Source: Acidovorax sp. 107 (lineage in GTDB: Bacteria > Pseudomonadota > Gammaproteobacteria > Burkholderiales > Burkholderiaceae_C). From it: a stretch of DNA of 64,000 bases. The stretch lies in NCBI RefSeq assembly GCF_003058055.1, contig NZ_QBTZ01000001.1, positions 2,420,501 to 2,484,500 on the forward strand. Reading direction: 5' to 3'. Below are positions 1-8,752 of the stretch, one piece after another. The translations under genes and the position numbers were made by a program. Each line of letters begins with the position of its first letter. Within the stretch, counting starts at the first letter, position 1. Below the pieces are notes generated by a model. The model ran no database searches. It saw nothing but the letters and a program-made list of their open reading frames with translations, and had not been told where the DNA came from.

Positions 1-67
1 CAGCAGCCTGCCTGCCGATACGGGCCAGGGCGCGCGCCGCGTCGAGATGAGCTACATCGGCGGATGA
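1..67 (+). CDS. moaA: GTP 3',8-cyclase MoaA, C-terminal end (partial)
   Basis: Only the last 21 codons are inside the window, read in the frame starting at base 2 and ending at TGA 65-67. The product ends RVEMSYIGG. MoaA proteins end in a conserved Gly-Gly tail that enters the active site, and the mobA and moeA genes follow, so this is the end of the radical-SAM enzyme that starts molybdenum cofactor synthesis. The radical-SAM domain lies outside the window. Confidence 0.85.
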   Translation, partial: SSLPADTGQGARRVEMSYIGG

Positions 68-74
68 CCTCGGA

Positions 75-165
75 CAACCCCCTGAGCGACTGCGTCGCTT
101 CCCACTTCTCTCGCACCGCTTCGCAATGCGGGAAGGGGGACGCAGCCCTCGCTGCGGGGCGGCCC
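75..165. repeat. GC-rich inverted-repeat element between moaA and mobA
   Basis: This non-coding stretch between moaA and mobA holds an imperfect inverted repeat: CTGCGTC then TTCCC on the left, GGGAA then GGACGCAG on the right, around a C/T-rich loop, followed by a G/C-rich tail. A shorter sequence of the same plan lies after rho (22329-22390). I infer a dispersed intergenic element; it may also act as a weak terminator for moaA. Confidence 0.4.
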
Positions 166-223
166 TTGCTTGGCTGCCCTGGTCTGGACGGCGCTCGCTG
201 CACAAGCCCTAACCCTTCAAAAC

Positions 224-862
224 ATGATTGACACCCAAGACATCACCGGCCTGGTCCTCGCTGGGGGCCGCGGCTCCCGCATGGGCGGGGTGGACAAAGG
301 CCTGCAGAACTTTCGCGGCCTGCCGCTGGCCCTGCACACGCTGATGCGGCTGCAGATGCAGACGGGCAACGTGATGGTCAATGCCAACCGCAATCTGGCG
401 GCCTACGAGGCGTTTGGCACGCCGGTGTGGCCCGACGTGCTGAGCGACTACGCCGGGCCACTGGCGGGCTTTCTGACCGGGCTGGAGCGCTGCGAAACGC
501 CCTGGCTGCTGACGGTACCTTGCGATACGCCGCTGTTTCCGCTGGACCTCGCCCAGCGCCTGGCGGCTGCGGCAGACGCCGAGGGCGCTGACATGGCCAT
601 GGCCGCAGCGCCAGAAGACGACGGCAAGGGCCACGTCACCGTGCGCCCGCAGCCGGTGTTCTGCCTGCTGCGCGTGGACCTGCTGGAAAGCCTGGTCGCC
701 TTCACCCAGGCCGGTGGCCGCAAGATCGACGCGTGGACCGGCCAGCACCGCTGCGCCATCGTGCCGTTCGACCAGCCGGGCGACGACCCCCAGGCCTTCT
801 TCAACGCCAACACGCTGGCCGAGCTGCACGCGCTGGAAAGCAGCAGCGCGCCCCAGGCCTGA
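224..862 (+). CDS. mobA: Molybdenum cofactor guanylyltransferase MobA
   Basis: MobA attaches GMP from GTP to molybdopterin, giving the bis-MGD form of the cofactor used by DMSO-reductase-family enzymes in the cytoplasm. The N-terminal nucleotide-binding signature [13 protein letters not shown] is followed by DKGL, and VPCDTPLFP matches the metal/nucleotide site. The open frame extends back to 170, but ATG 224 puts the usual short lead (MIDTQDITG) before the Gly-rich loop and gives 212 residues, a normal length. It lies between moaA and moeA, so the three form a cofactor cluster with a small GNAT gene inserted. Confidence 0.93.
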   Translation: MIDTQDITGLVLAGGRGSRMGGVDKGLQNFRGLPLALHTLMRLQMQTGNVMVNANRNLAAYEAFGTPVWPDVLSDYAGPLAGFLTGLERCETPWLLTVPCDTPLFPLDLAQRLAAAADAEGADMAMAAAPEDDGKGHVTVRPQPVFCLLRVDLLESLVAFTQAGGRKIDAWTGQHRCAIVPFDQPGDDPQAFFNANTLAELHALESSSAPQA

Positions 863-877
863 GCTGCCCCCCACCTC

Positions 878-1432
878 ATGAACGATCGCCCCCCAGTGGA
901 CCCAGTGGATGCTGGCGCGGTACACATCCGCCCCCTGGTCGCCGCCGATGCGGTGGCCTACAAGGCCCTGCGCGACGAGGCACTGCGCACGGCGCCGGAT
1001 GCCTTCACCTCGGACTACGAATCTTCCGTGGGCCGCGATGCCAGCGAGTACGTGGCGCGGTTTGGCGCGCCGGAGTCCGGCCAGTTCTTTCTGGGCGCCT
1101 TTGACACGGCGGGCCAGCTGCTCGGCTGCCTGGGTTGCGAGCGCGAGCAGCGCACCAAACAGCGCCATTGCGCCGTGGTGGTGGGCATGATGGTGTCGGC
1201 TTCAGCGCAGCGCAGGGGCATTGGCCGGATGCTGGTGGAGGCCTGCGTGCAGGCCGCCAGCCAGGTGCCGGGGCTGACCCAGCTGGTGCTTACCGTCACT
1301 GCGTCCAACCACCACGTGGTGCGCCTGTACGAGCAGGCCGGGTTCCGCGCCTGGGGCCTGCTGCCCAACGCCATCGTGGTGAATGGCGTGGGCTACGACA
1401 AGCTGCACATGGTGCGGCTGCTCTCCCACTGA
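878..1432 (+). CDS. GNAT family N-acetyltransferase
   Basis: A 184-residue protein with the GNAT fold. HIRPLVAADAVAYKALRDEAL opens the domain, VGMMVSASAQRRGIGRMLV is the acetyl-CoA binding loop (Q/RxxGxG/A type), and LTVTASNHHVVRLYEQAGFRAWG is the C-terminal half typical of the family. It probably transfers an acetyl group from acetyl-CoA to a small molecule or a protein amino group; the substrate cannot be read from the sequence. It starts 15 bases after mobA and ends 19 bases before moeA, so it is probably cotranscribed, but I see no functional link to cofactor synthesis. Confidence 0.8.
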   Translation: MNDRPPVDPVDAGAVHIRPLVAADAVAYKALRDEALRTAPDAFTSDYESSVGRDASEYVARFGAPESGQFFLGAFDTAGQLLGCLGCEREQRTKQRHCAVVVGMMVSASAQRRGIGRMLVEACVQAASQVPGLTQLVLTVTASNHHVVRLYEQAGFRAWGLLPNAIVVNGVGYDKLHMVRLLSH

Positions 1433-1451
1433 ATTCAAGCCAATCTCACCC

Positions 1452-2807
1452 ATGAAAACCATTGCCCAGATAGCCGCCGAGCTGCAAGGCTACGACCCGC
1501 AGGCCCTGAGCGCTGCCGATGTGAACCAGTTTCTGGACCGGCTGGTCGAGCCCGTCACCGCTACCGAAGTGCTGCCGCTGTTCAGCGCGCTGGGCCGCGT
1601 GCTGGCGCAGGACGTGATCTCGCCCGTCAGCGTGCCGCCCCACGACAACTCGGCCATGGACGGCTACGCCTTTGCCGGCGCGCAACTGGTGGCCGGGCAG
1701 CCGCTCACGCTGCGCGTGGTGGGCACCGCCCTGGCGGGCAAGGCCTGGGCGGGCACCGTGGCAGCGGGCGAATGCGTGAAGATCATGACCGGCGCCATCA
1801 TGCCTGCGGGGCTGGACACCGTGGTGCCCCAGGAGTTCACCACCGCCACTGCCGACGGCCACATCACCATCGCTGCCGATGTGCTGCGCGCCGGCGATAA
1901 CCGCCGCTTCAAGGGCGAGGACATCATGGAAGGCCGCGTGGCGCTGGCCCGTGGCGAGCTGCTGACGCCTGCCGCCCTGGGCCTGGTGGCCAGCCTGGGC
2001 CTGCCCACCGTCACAGTGGCCCGCCGCCTGCGGGTGGCGTACTTCTCCACCGGCGATGAGATCCTGAGCCTGGGCGAGGCGCCGCGTGAGGGCGCCGTGT
2101 ACGACAGCAACCGCTACACCGCGTTCGGCCTGCTCACGCGCATGGGGGTGGAGGTGATCGACCTGGGCGTGGTGCGCGACGAACCCGCGCTGCTCGAAGC
2201 CGCCTTCCGCCAGGCGGCGCAGCAGGCCGACGCCATCATCACCAGCGGCGGCGTGAGCGTGGGCGAGGCCGACCACACCCGCACCATGATGAAAAAGCTG
2301 GGCGACGTGGCCTTCTGGCGCATCGCCATGCGCCCGGGCCGCCCCATGGCCGTGGGACGCATCAGCAACGCAGAAAATCAAGCCATTTCGGCCTCAAGCG
2401 CTACTACATCAAGCGCCGGCAGCTATCAAAATGATATCAACACACCCACCGGTGGCGCTGTACTCTTCGGGCTGCCCGGTAATCCGGTGGCGGTGATGGT
2501 GACCTTTCTGGCCTTTGTGCGCCCCGCCCTGCTGCACATGATGGGGTGCACCCGTGCGGCGCCCCCGCTGCTGCGCGCCATCAGCACCGAGCCCATGCGC
2601 AAGAAGCCCGGCCGCACCGAATACCAGCGTGGCCTGGTCACCACCGCCGCCGACGGCACGCTGCAGGTGCGCACCACCGGCAACCAGGGCTCGGGCGTGC
2701 TCAGCTCCATGGTGCAGGCCAACGGGCTCATCGTGCTGCACCACGGCCAAGGCAATGTGGCGGTGGGCGATGCAGTGGATGTGATGGTGTTTGAGGGCGT
2801 GATCTGA
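1452..2807 (+). CDS. moeA: Molybdopterin molybdenumtransferase MoeA
   Basis: MoeA inserts molybdate into adenylylated molybdopterin. The N-terminal half has HDNSAMDGYAF; the central domain has STGDEI, YDSNRY and SGGVSVGEADHT; and FGLPGNPVAVMVTF precedes the C-terminal domain. ATG 1452 is chosen because the upstream extension to 1383 only overlaps the acetyltransferase frame; the product is then 451 residues. Residues about 308-331, just before the FGLPGNPV loop, form a Ser/Ala/Asn-rich segment of unusually low GC that MoeA proteins normally lack. It coincides with a copy of the dispersed 40-base motif and looks like an in-frame insertion in a surface loop. Confidence 0.94.
   Translation: MKTIAQIAAELQGYDPQALSAADVNQFLDRLVEPVTATEVLPLFSALGRVLAQDVISPVSVPPHDNSAMDGYAFAGAQLVAGQPLTLRVVGTALAGKAWAGTVAAGECVKIMTGAIMPAGLDTVVPQEFTTATADGHITIAADVLRAGDNRRFKGEDIMEGRVALARGELLTPAALGLVASLGLPTVTVARRLRVAYFSTGDEILSLGEAPREGAVYDSNRYTAFGLLTRMGVEVIDLGVVRDEPALLEAAFRQAAQQADAIITSGGVSVGEADHTRTMMKKLGDVAFWRIAMRPGRPMAVGRISNAENQAISASSATTSSAGSYQNDINTPTGGAVLFGLPGNPVAVMVTFLAFVRPALLHMMGCTRAAPPLLRAISTEPMRKKPGRTEYQRGLVTTAADGTLQVRTTGNQGSGVLSSMVQANGLIVLHHGQGNVAVGDAVDVMVFEGVI
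2373..2438 (+). repeat. Dispersed 40-base motif, reference copy, inside moeA
   Basis: The core at 2397-2436 reads AGCGCT, nine variable bases, AGCGCC, GGCAGCTAT, CAAAATGATA. An A/T-richer lead (from 2373) precedes it. It is far lower in GC than the surrounding gene and encodes extra residues in moeA. I used this copy as the reference when scoring the others in the window. Confidence 0.7.
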
Positions 2808-2899
2808 CACGGTAATGCGCCGCCAGCCGGTGCATGGCATCGGCCGCCAAGGTAACCTGAAACCAGCCTCTCGCCCTGTTCACAGACACGAATCACGCC

Positions 2900-3223
2900 A
2901 TGCCCTACGCCGCACAACACCTTGCACAACCCCCATCCCGAGACGATGTGGACCGCCTGCCCGGCGCCACGGTGGTCGAGTTCGGCACACCCTGGTGCGG
3001 CCACTGCCAGCGCGCACAGCCACTGATCGAAGCCGCCCTGAAGGACCGCGCGGACATTGCCCACGTCAAGGTCGAAGACGGCCCCGGCCAGCGCCTGGGC
3101 CGCACGTTCGGTGTGAAGCTCTGGCCCACGCTGGTGTTTCTGAAAGACGGTAAAGAGGTCGCGCGCTTGGTGCGCCCGCAGGGTGGTCAGGAGATCACGC
3201 AGGCGCTGCAGGCAACGGTCTGA
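2900..3223 (+). CDS. Thioredoxin-family protein with CGHC active site
   Basis: A 107-residue single-domain thioredoxin fold. ATVVEFGTPWCGHCQRAQPLIEAAL carries the redox pair in a CGHC motif, which is more oxidising than the CGPC of classical thioredoxin. LWPTLVFLKDGKEVARLVRP holds the cis-proline strand. There is no signal peptide, so it should be cytoplasmic. Likely a general thiol-disulfide exchange protein, distinct from trxA at 20455. It stands alone between moeA and the convergent rnhA. Confidence 0.85.
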   Translation: MPYAAQHLAQPPSRDDVDRLPGATVVEFGTPWCGHCQRAQPLIEAALKDRADIAHVKVEDGPGQRLGRTFGVKLWPTLVFLKDGKEVARLVRPQGGQEITQALQATV

Positions 3224-3353
3224 GGGCCGAGAACAGCGGGCTCAAGGGACGGGTGCCGCGAGGCTGAAAACGCCCTCTGCGCCCCGTCCTGCATCGCCGC
3301 CCAGGCAAAGGGCCCTCGAACAGGCTGCGCACGATGCGCGGTGGGCGATGAAT

Positions 3354-3803
3354 TTACCTGCGGCCCAGAGCTTGATCCACGCCCCGGTTGGCCAGCGCGT
3401 CGGCCCGCTCGTTGCCCGGGTCGCCCGAATGCCCCTTCACCCAGCGCCATTCGATGCGGTGCCCGCCGGTGCCAACCAGCGCATCCAGCCGCTGCCACAG
3501 CTCCACGTTCTTGACCGGCTGCTTGGAGGCCGTGCGCCAGCCCTTGGCCTTCCAGCCGTGAATCCACTCGGTGATGCCTTTGCGCACGTACTCGCTGTCC
3601 AGGTACAGCGTCACGGCACAGGGGCGCTTGAGGGCCGACAGCGCCTCGATCACCGCCATCAGCTCCATGCGGTTGTTCGTGGTGCCCAGTTCGCCGCCAA
3701 ACAGCTCTTTCTCGGTCGCGCCGGAGCGCAACAATACGCCCCACCCGCCGGGGCCGGGATTGCCCTTGCAGGCGCCATCGGTGTAAATCTCTACCTGGTT
3801 CAA
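3354..3803 (-). CDS. rnhA: Ribonuclease HI
   Basis: RNase HI cleaves the RNA strand of RNA-DNA hybrids. [19 protein letters not shown] contains the first catalytic Asp, [12 protein letters not shown] the Glu, [11 protein letters not shown] the second Asp, and [15 protein letters not shown] the His loop and last Asp. An ATG start at 3848 is possible, but it would overlap the upstream methyltransferase gene by 14 bases, has no ribosome site and adds residues not usual in the family. TTG 3803 has AGGA six bases upstream and gives 149 residues, close to the 155 of E. coli. I prefer TTG. Confidence 0.92.
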   Translation of the reverse strand: MNQVEIYTDGACKGNPGPGGWGVLLRSGATEKELFGGELGTTNNRMELMAVIEALSALKRPCAVTLYLDSEYVRKGITEWIHGWKAKGWRTASKQPVKNVELWQRLDALVGTGGHRIEWRWVKGHSGDPGNERADALANRGVDQALGRR

Positions 3804-3834
3804 ACTCTGTTCCTGACAATGTGATGGATGGTTG

Positions 3835-4731
3835 CTATGGCGGGGCATGAAGCCCCATAGCCACCGCGAAAGACTGTGCTCGAGGCTTGTGCCGGGCCGC
3901 GGAAGGGGTAGGCCGCGAAGGACTCACGCCCTGCAGGGATGCCCGGTTGGCAATAGGCACAGTGCCTGCAGCGCGCTGGCGGTGGGTGCGCCAGGCGGGC
4001 TCCAGCAAACGCATGCCATGCACCCGTTTGACAGCGACCAAGAAGTAAGCGGCACCCAGAATGGGCCACCACTTCTCACCCAGCGGGTCCATCCAGCCAA
4101 AACGCTCCAGCCACTGCGCGCTGCGCACCGCTGGACGATAACAGCCAAAACGGGCTGACTCGACCTCGAAATTCAAAAGCCGCAGCCAATCGCGCAGGCG
4201 CCGATAGCCAATGAACTCGCCGACATCGGGCAGGTACAGGCTGCCCCGCCCCAGCCGTTGGTACAGGCGCGCGCGGCGCTGCCGCAGGCCCCACAGGCTG
4301 GTGGGGTTCAGGCCGCTGATGACCACGCGCCCTTCGGGCACCAGCACCCGCTCCACCTCGCGCAGCGCGGCGTGGGGGTCGATGCTCAGCTCCAGGGTGT
4401 GGGGCAACACCAGCAAATCCAGGCTGGCCGCAGGGAAGGGCAAGGCCACGGGCTCGGTGAGCAGGTCCACCGCACGGCGCTGCATCAGACCGACGTCCTC
4501 GGTCTCCACAAAGGCAATGGAGCCCTCCACAGCCTCCTGACCCATGGCGAGCCACTGGTGGGGCATGCGGTTGGCGCGCAGGCCGTCCAGCAGCGGCATA
4601 CCGAGCTGAAGGCTGTGGTAACCAAAAATGTCGGCCACCGCCTCGTCAAAGCGCGCCTGCTCCCACGCGAGCAGGTAGCGGCCGGGGGGGGAGTCGAACC
4701 AGTGGTGCAAACCTATAATTTGATCGCTCAT
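3835..4731 (-). CDS. Class I SAM-dependent methyltransferase-like protein
   Basis: A 298-residue protein. The central part ([19 protein letters not shown], then [22 protein letters not shown]) matches post-motif strands of methyltransferase type 11 domains. The usual glycine-rich SAM motif near the N-terminus is not obvious; [16 protein letters not shown] stands in its place. Substrate and activity are therefore unknown. The last 40 residues are Arg/Pro/Ala-rich and probably disordered. ATG 4731 is used; its codon overlaps the gloB start codon on the other strand. rnhA follows downstream, likely in the same transcript. Confidence 0.75.
   Translation of the reverse strand: MSDQIIGLHHWFDSPPGRYLLAWEQARFDEAVADIFGYHSLQLGMPLLDGLRANRMPHQWLAMGQEAVEGSIAFVETEDVGLMQRRAVDLLTEPVALPFPAASLDLLVLPHTLELSIDPHAALREVERVLVPEGRVVISGLNPTSLWGLRQRRARLYQRLGRGSLYLPDVGEFIGYRRLRDWLRLLNFEVESARFGCYRPAVRSAQWLERFGWMDPLGEKWWPILGAAYFLVAVKRVHGMRLLEPAWRTHRQRAAGTVPIANRASLQGVSPSRPTPSAARHKPRAQSFAVAMGLHAPP
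4714..4719 (+). promoter_or_regulatory. -10 element (TATAAT) for gloB, possibly leaderless
   Basis: A perfect TATAAT lies ten bases before the gloB ATG at 4730, with no ribosome binding site between them. Transcription would begin within a few bases of the start codon. The -35 region is poor. This is also inside the first codons of the divergent methyltransferase gene. Confidence 0.55.
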
Positions 4732-5506
4732 GAACTTGCTACCGCTGCCCGCCTTTACCGACAACTACATCTGGATGCTGCACGACGGCCGCCAGGCCAT
4801 CGTGGTGGACCCGGGAGAAGCCGCGCCGGTGGAGCAGGCCTTGCACCGCTGGGGCCTGACATTGCAGGCCATTCTAGTCACGCACCATCATGCCGATCAT
4901 GTTGGTGGAGTCGATGCCCTGCGCGCTGCCACTGGCGCACAGGTGTATGGCCCTGCACGGGAGCGCATCCCCGAGCCGCTGGTGCGGCTGGTGCAGGGCG
5001 ACACCGTCAATGCGCTGGGGCTGCAGTTCCAGGTCATCGACGTGCCGGGACACACGGCGGGCCATATTGCCTACTACTGCCCCGACATGGACAGCGCGCC
5101 CTTGCTGTTCTGTGGCGACACGCTGTTCTCGGGCGGCTGCGGGCGGCTGTTCGAAGGCACGCCCGCTCAGATGCTCGACTCGCTAGACCGATTGGCTGCG
5201 CTGCCCGACAGCACCCGGGTGTGCTGCACCCACGAGTACACGCTGTCGAACCTGAAGTTCGCACGCGCTGTGGAACCCGGCAACGCTGCACTGCTCCACT
5301 ACAGCAGCCAGTGCGAGGCCTTGCGGGCGCAGAACCAGCCTACGCTGCCCTCGCACATGGCGCTGGAGCGAGACATCAACCCCTTTCTGCGCGTGCGGCA
5401 GGGCCCGGTGGCGCAAGCCGCCCAGGGTTACGACGCGCAGGTGTCCCTTGACGACGCAGTAGCAGTGCTGGCCGCGCTGCGTCAATGGAAAAACGAGTTC
5501 CGATGA
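4730..5506 (+). CDS. gloB: Hydroxyacylglutathione hydrolase (glyoxalase II)
   Basis: GloB hydrolyses S-lactoylglutathione to lactate and glutathione, the second step of methylglyoxal detoxification. The metallo-beta-lactamase metal motif THHHADHVGG is at residues 51-60; VPGHTAGHIAYY, FCGDTLFSGGCGRLFEG and CTHEYTLSNLKFA supply the remaining metal and substrate ligands. The 258-residue length is normal. Its start codon overlaps the divergent methyltransferase start by two bases, and its TGA overlaps the mltD ATG (ATGA at 5503). Confidence 0.95.
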   Translation: MNLLPLPAFTDNYIWMLHDGRQAIVVDPGEAAPVEQALHRWGLTLQAILVTHHHADHVGGVDALRAATGAQVYGPARERIPEPLVRLVQGDTVNALGLQFQVIDVPGHTAGHIAYYCPDMDSAPLLFCGDTLFSGGCGRLFEGTPAQMLDSLDRLAALPDSTRVCCTHEYTLSNLKFARAVEPGNAALLHYSSQCEALRAQNQPTLPSHMALERDINPFLRVRQGPVAQAAQGYDAQVSLDDAVAVLAALRQWKNEFR

Positions 5507-7038
5507 AAATTTTGCACATCGCCTGCCTGGCTGGCCTTTTGTGGCTGACAGGCTGCGCCACCACGGGTTCGGTGCCCGACCAGGCGACTGCCAGCGGCAC
5601 CAGCACCAGCACAAAGAGCCCCGCGTCACCCCACACCCCCGTCATCCCCAACGGCCCGCTCAAACCCATCACCGCCGCGCAAGCCGCGAGCGGCGAGGTG
5701 GCTTCGCTGTCGGCCCCTGCCGACCTGTGGGACCGCATCCGCCGGGGCTTTGCCATGCCCGACTTGCAGCACGAGCTGGTGCAGGACCGCGAGCAGTGGT
5801 ACGCCACGCGACCCGACTACATGCAGCGCATGACCGAGCGCTCCAGCAAATACCTGTTCCATGTCGTTGAAGAACTGGAACGCCGGGGCATGCCCACCGA
5901 ACTGGCGCTGCTGCCCTACATCGAAAGCGCGTTCAACCCGCAGGCAGTATCCAGCGCCAAGGCTGCAGGCATGTGGCAGTTCATGCCCGCCACGGGCAAC
6001 TATTTCGACCTCAAGCAGAACGCCTTCCGCGACGACCGCCGCGACGTGCTGGCGTCCACCCGCGCAGCGCTGGACTACCTGCAAAAGCTCTACGGCATGT
6101 TTGGCGACTGGCACCTGGCCCTGGCCGCCTACAACTGGGGCGAGGGCAGCGTAGGCCGCGCCATCGCCCGCAACCAGAAACTGGGCCTGGGCACCAGCTA
6201 CACCGACCTCAACATGCCAGCAGAAACCCGCATGTATGTGCCCAAGCTGCAGGCGGTCAAGAACATCGTGGCGAACCCGGATGCGTTCAACACCGAGCTG
6301 CCGCTGATCGAAAACCACCCCTACTTTCAGACCGTGGACATCACGCACGACATTGATGTGTCGCTGGTGGCCACACTGGCGGGGATTCGCGAGGAAGATT
6401 TTCGGGCGCTCAACCCGTCGTACAAGCGGCCCGTGATCCTGGCCGCTGGCACGCCGCAAATTCTGCTGCCCTGGGACAACGCCAAGGTGTTCCAGCGCAA
6501 TCTGGAAGCCAAGAGCGAAGGCCAGTACGCAAGCTGGACCGTATGGTCCGTGCCCACCACCATGACGGTGGCCGAGGCCGCACAGCGTGCGGGCATGAGT
6601 GAGGCGGATCTGCGCAGTATGAACAACATCCCGCCGCGCATGCTCATCAAGGCGGGCTCAGCGCTGATGGTGCCGCGCTCCACCACCACCCGGCAGGACG
6701 TGTCCTCCCACCTGGCAGACAACGGCCAACTGAGCCTCACCCCCGAGATCGTGAATCGCCGTACCACCGTGCGCGCCGGCAAGGGCGACACGGTGGCCAG
6801 CATTGCGCGGCGCTACAAGCTGGCAGCAGCCAGCGTGGCGGACTGGAACGACGTGCGGGCCAATGCTGCGTTCAAGGCAGGCCAGCAGATCGTGGTGTAC
6901 CTGCCGGTGCGCCAGAACCAGGCGCATGCACGCAGCGGCACTGGCAATGCCCGCGCATCAGCCGCCACGGCGGGCAAGCGCCAGGCTCCTGCGCCGACAC
7001 GTCGCGGCGGCTCGCCCTCCAAGGTCAAGCGCCGCTGA
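5503..7038 (+). CDS. mltD: Membrane-bound lytic murein transglycosylase D (lipoprotein)
   Basis: A 511-residue cell-wall enzyme that cleaves peptidoglycan to 1,6-anhydromuropeptides. The N-terminus has a lipoprotein signal with lipobox LTGC, so it should be anchored in the outer membrane. The SLT domain follows: LPYIESAFNPQAVS carries the catalytic Glu, then AAGMWQFMPATG and LALAAYNWGEG. The C-terminal third has LysM-like segments for glycan binding, clearest at TVRAGKGDTVASIARRYKL, and a basic, low-complexity tail. The start at 5503 gives a clean signal peptide; the longer frame from 5485 does not. Confidence 0.93.
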   Translation: MKILHIACLAGLLWLTGCATTGSVPDQATASGTSTSTKSPASPHTPVIPNGPLKPITAAQAASGEVASLSAPADLWDRIRRGFAMPDLQHELVQDREQWYATRPDYMQRMTERSSKYLFHVVEELERRGMPTELALLPYIESAFNPQAVSSAKAAGMWQFMPATGNYFDLKQNAFRDDRRDVLASTRAALDYLQKLYGMFGDWHLALAAYNWGEGSVGRAIARNQKLGLGTSYTDLNMPAETRMYVPKLQAVKNIVANPDAFNTELPLIENHPYFQTVDITHDIDVSLVATLAGIREEDFRALNPSYKRPVILAAGTPQILLPWDNAKVFQRNLEAKSEGQYASWTVWSVPTTMTVAEAAQRAGMSEADLRSMNNIPPRMLIKAGSALMVPRSTTTRQDVSSHLADNGQLSLTPEIVNRRTTVRAGKGDTVASIARRYKLAAASVADWNDVRANAAFKAGQQIVVYLPVRQNQAHARSGTGNARASAATAGKRQAPAPTRRGGSPSKVKRR

Positions 7039-7095
7039 CCCACGCCCCTCCAGGCGGCGAGGGCTCCGTAGGTCCGGCCAGTGCCGGTGCAACGC

Positions 7096-7248
7096 TCAGA
7101 AGCGCAGCGTGTGCATGCCCAGCAGCCCCAGGATGCCCATGATGATGAGATAGAGCGCCACGATGGTGCTGAGCAAACGCGGCATGACAAGAATGAGGAT
7201 GCCCGCAATCAGGGAAACGAGCGGGCCGATGCTGAGGCTCAGCGACAT
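7096..7248 (-). CDS. Small membrane protein, DUF3096-like
   Basis: A 50-residue, almost entirely hydrophobic protein (IGPLVSLIAGILILVMPRLL, then IVALYLIIMGILGLLGM) predicted to form two membrane helices joined by a MPRLL turn. It resembles the DUF3096 family by memory of its pattern; function is not known. The ATG at 7248 has AAGGA nine bases upstream. The frame extends back to 7335 but that part has no ribosome site. The 294 bases to the next gene (7249-7542) hold no convincing coding sequence. Confidence 0.7.
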   Translation of the reverse strand: MSLSLSIGPLVSLIAGILILVMPRLLSTIVALYLIIMGILGLLGMHTLRF

Positions 7249-7542
7249 GGTGAATGGTCCTTGAAAAATGGCACAGGGGCGGCGCAGCAAAACCACGGCC
7301 AGCGCGGCCTGGGTGATGCATAGAGCATGGTTCAATTGCCGTGCAACGGGCAGGCGCCAGACACTGTAGTCGATGCCAGGGGCCGTTAAGAACGTGTCTA
7401 CGATCTCGCAGGGAATTGCGGTGCTTGCCTACAGCCAAGCTATTGGCTGCACGCCGCGCCTTACATCCCCTCCCGCACGGGCCACTGTGAGACCCGGGGA
7501 GATCGGAAATGTGTTCTAAGACCTGCCGGCAACCTCGAACCG

Positions 7543-8598
7543 TCAGACGCTGTACTTCTGGCGGGCCTTGCGCACGAATTCGTTGGTGGAAGTGCGCGCC
7601 AGTTCGACCTTGGCCTCGACCAGTTCGGGCAACGCGCGCGACAGCATGCGCAGCGCCGTGGCTGGGCCTTCGTCGGGCATCAGGCCGTTGGTGGAATATG
7701 TCTCACGCACTCGGCTGAACGCCGCCAGATAGGTCCCCCGGTCACCCATGAGGTAGGCGGCGGGCACTGCCTTCACGAGGTCTGCCGGGGCTGCCGTCTG
7801 CAGCCACTTGAGCGCGTGCACGATGCCGTTGACCAGTGCCTGGGCTTGGGCGGGCTGCTTCTGGATGAATGTCTGAGGCGCATACAGGCAACTGGCGGGC
7901 ATGGTGCCACCGAACATGTCTTGCGCCGCCTTGAGCGAGCGCAGGTCTCCCACGATGCGGGTGTCCGCCTTTTGCTCCAGCAAAGTCATGATGGGATCGG
8001 CATGGCACAGCGCATGCACCTGGCCGGAGCGCAGCGCGTTCATCGCATTGGCGCCCGAGCCCACGCCCACAAAAGCCACCTCCCGCAAAGGCACGCCTGC
8101 ACGCATCAGCATCAGACTGGCTGCCAAGTGGGTGGACGAGCTCACCGAGGACACGCCCACCTTGCGCCCCGCCAGGTCGCCCAGATCCTTGTACGCCGGT
8201 ACCGACCGCAGGGACACACCGAGCGCCAGTTGTGGCGCCCGTCCCTGCACCACCAACGCTCGGTAGGCATGACCGCGCGCCTGTGCACGCAACACATGCT
8301 CAAACGCACCGGAACAGACATCGGCCGCGCCGTCCTGCACCGCCTGCCAGGCCAATGCTCCCGCTGAATAGTCGCGCACCACCACGTCCAGGCCTTCCAG
8401 ACGGAAGTACCCCAACGCATCGGCCAGCGCCAGCGGCAGGTGGTACAGAACGCCCTGCCCGCCCACTGCCACCGTCACCCGCCCCAAAGCGGCGCCATCG
8501 GTTTGCGCAAGCACCCGGGTCGCAGGTGCCCACACCGCAGCCGCCGACAAGGCGGATACGGCGCCAAAGGCGCGGCGAGTGAGTGGAGGCAGAGACAT
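7543..8598 (-). CDS. ABC transporter substrate-binding protein (NMT1/SsuA-like)
   Basis: A periplasmic binding protein of about 351 residues. The N-terminus LTRRAFGAVSALSAAAVW followed by an Ala-rich stretch looks like a twin-arginine-type export signal. The mature protein shows the NMT1/SsuA pattern: LGYFRLEGLDVVVRDYSAG, LAGRKVGVSSVSS and TFIQKQPAQAQALVNGI. Families of this kind bind sulfonates, nitrate, taurine or pyrimidine precursors; the ligand cannot be told here. No permease or ATPase gene is adjacent, so it is an orphan in this window. ATG 8598 is chosen because the signal begins there. Confidence 0.8.
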   Translation of the reverse strand: MSLPPLTRRAFGAVSALSAAAVWAPATRVLAQTDGAALGRVTVAVGGQGVLYHLPLALADALGYFRLEGLDVVVRDYSAGALAWQAVQDGAADVCSGAFEHVLRAQARGHAYRALVVQGRAPQLALGVSLRSVPAYKDLGDLAGRKVGVSSVSSSTHLAASLMLMRAGVPLREVAFVGVGSGANAMNALRSGQVHALCHADPIMTLLEQKADTRIVGDLRSLKAAQDMFGGTMPASCLYAPQTFIQKQPAQAQALVNGIVHALKWLQTAAPADLVKAVPAAYLMGDRGTYLAAFSRVRETYSTNGLMPDEGPATALRMLSRALPELVEAKVELARTSTNEFVRKARQKYSV

Positions 8599-8752
8599 GG
8601 AATCAGGAAAAAAGACAATGCTGCATTGCAACAATCGTGCCTCAGCACTGGCCAAACCGCATCAGGGTGAATCCCTGCGGGTTACTACGTACCGTGATCA
8701 ACGGCCTCCAGCGGAGGCGTACCGCCAAAGAGGCGGCATACACCCGGCAAGC

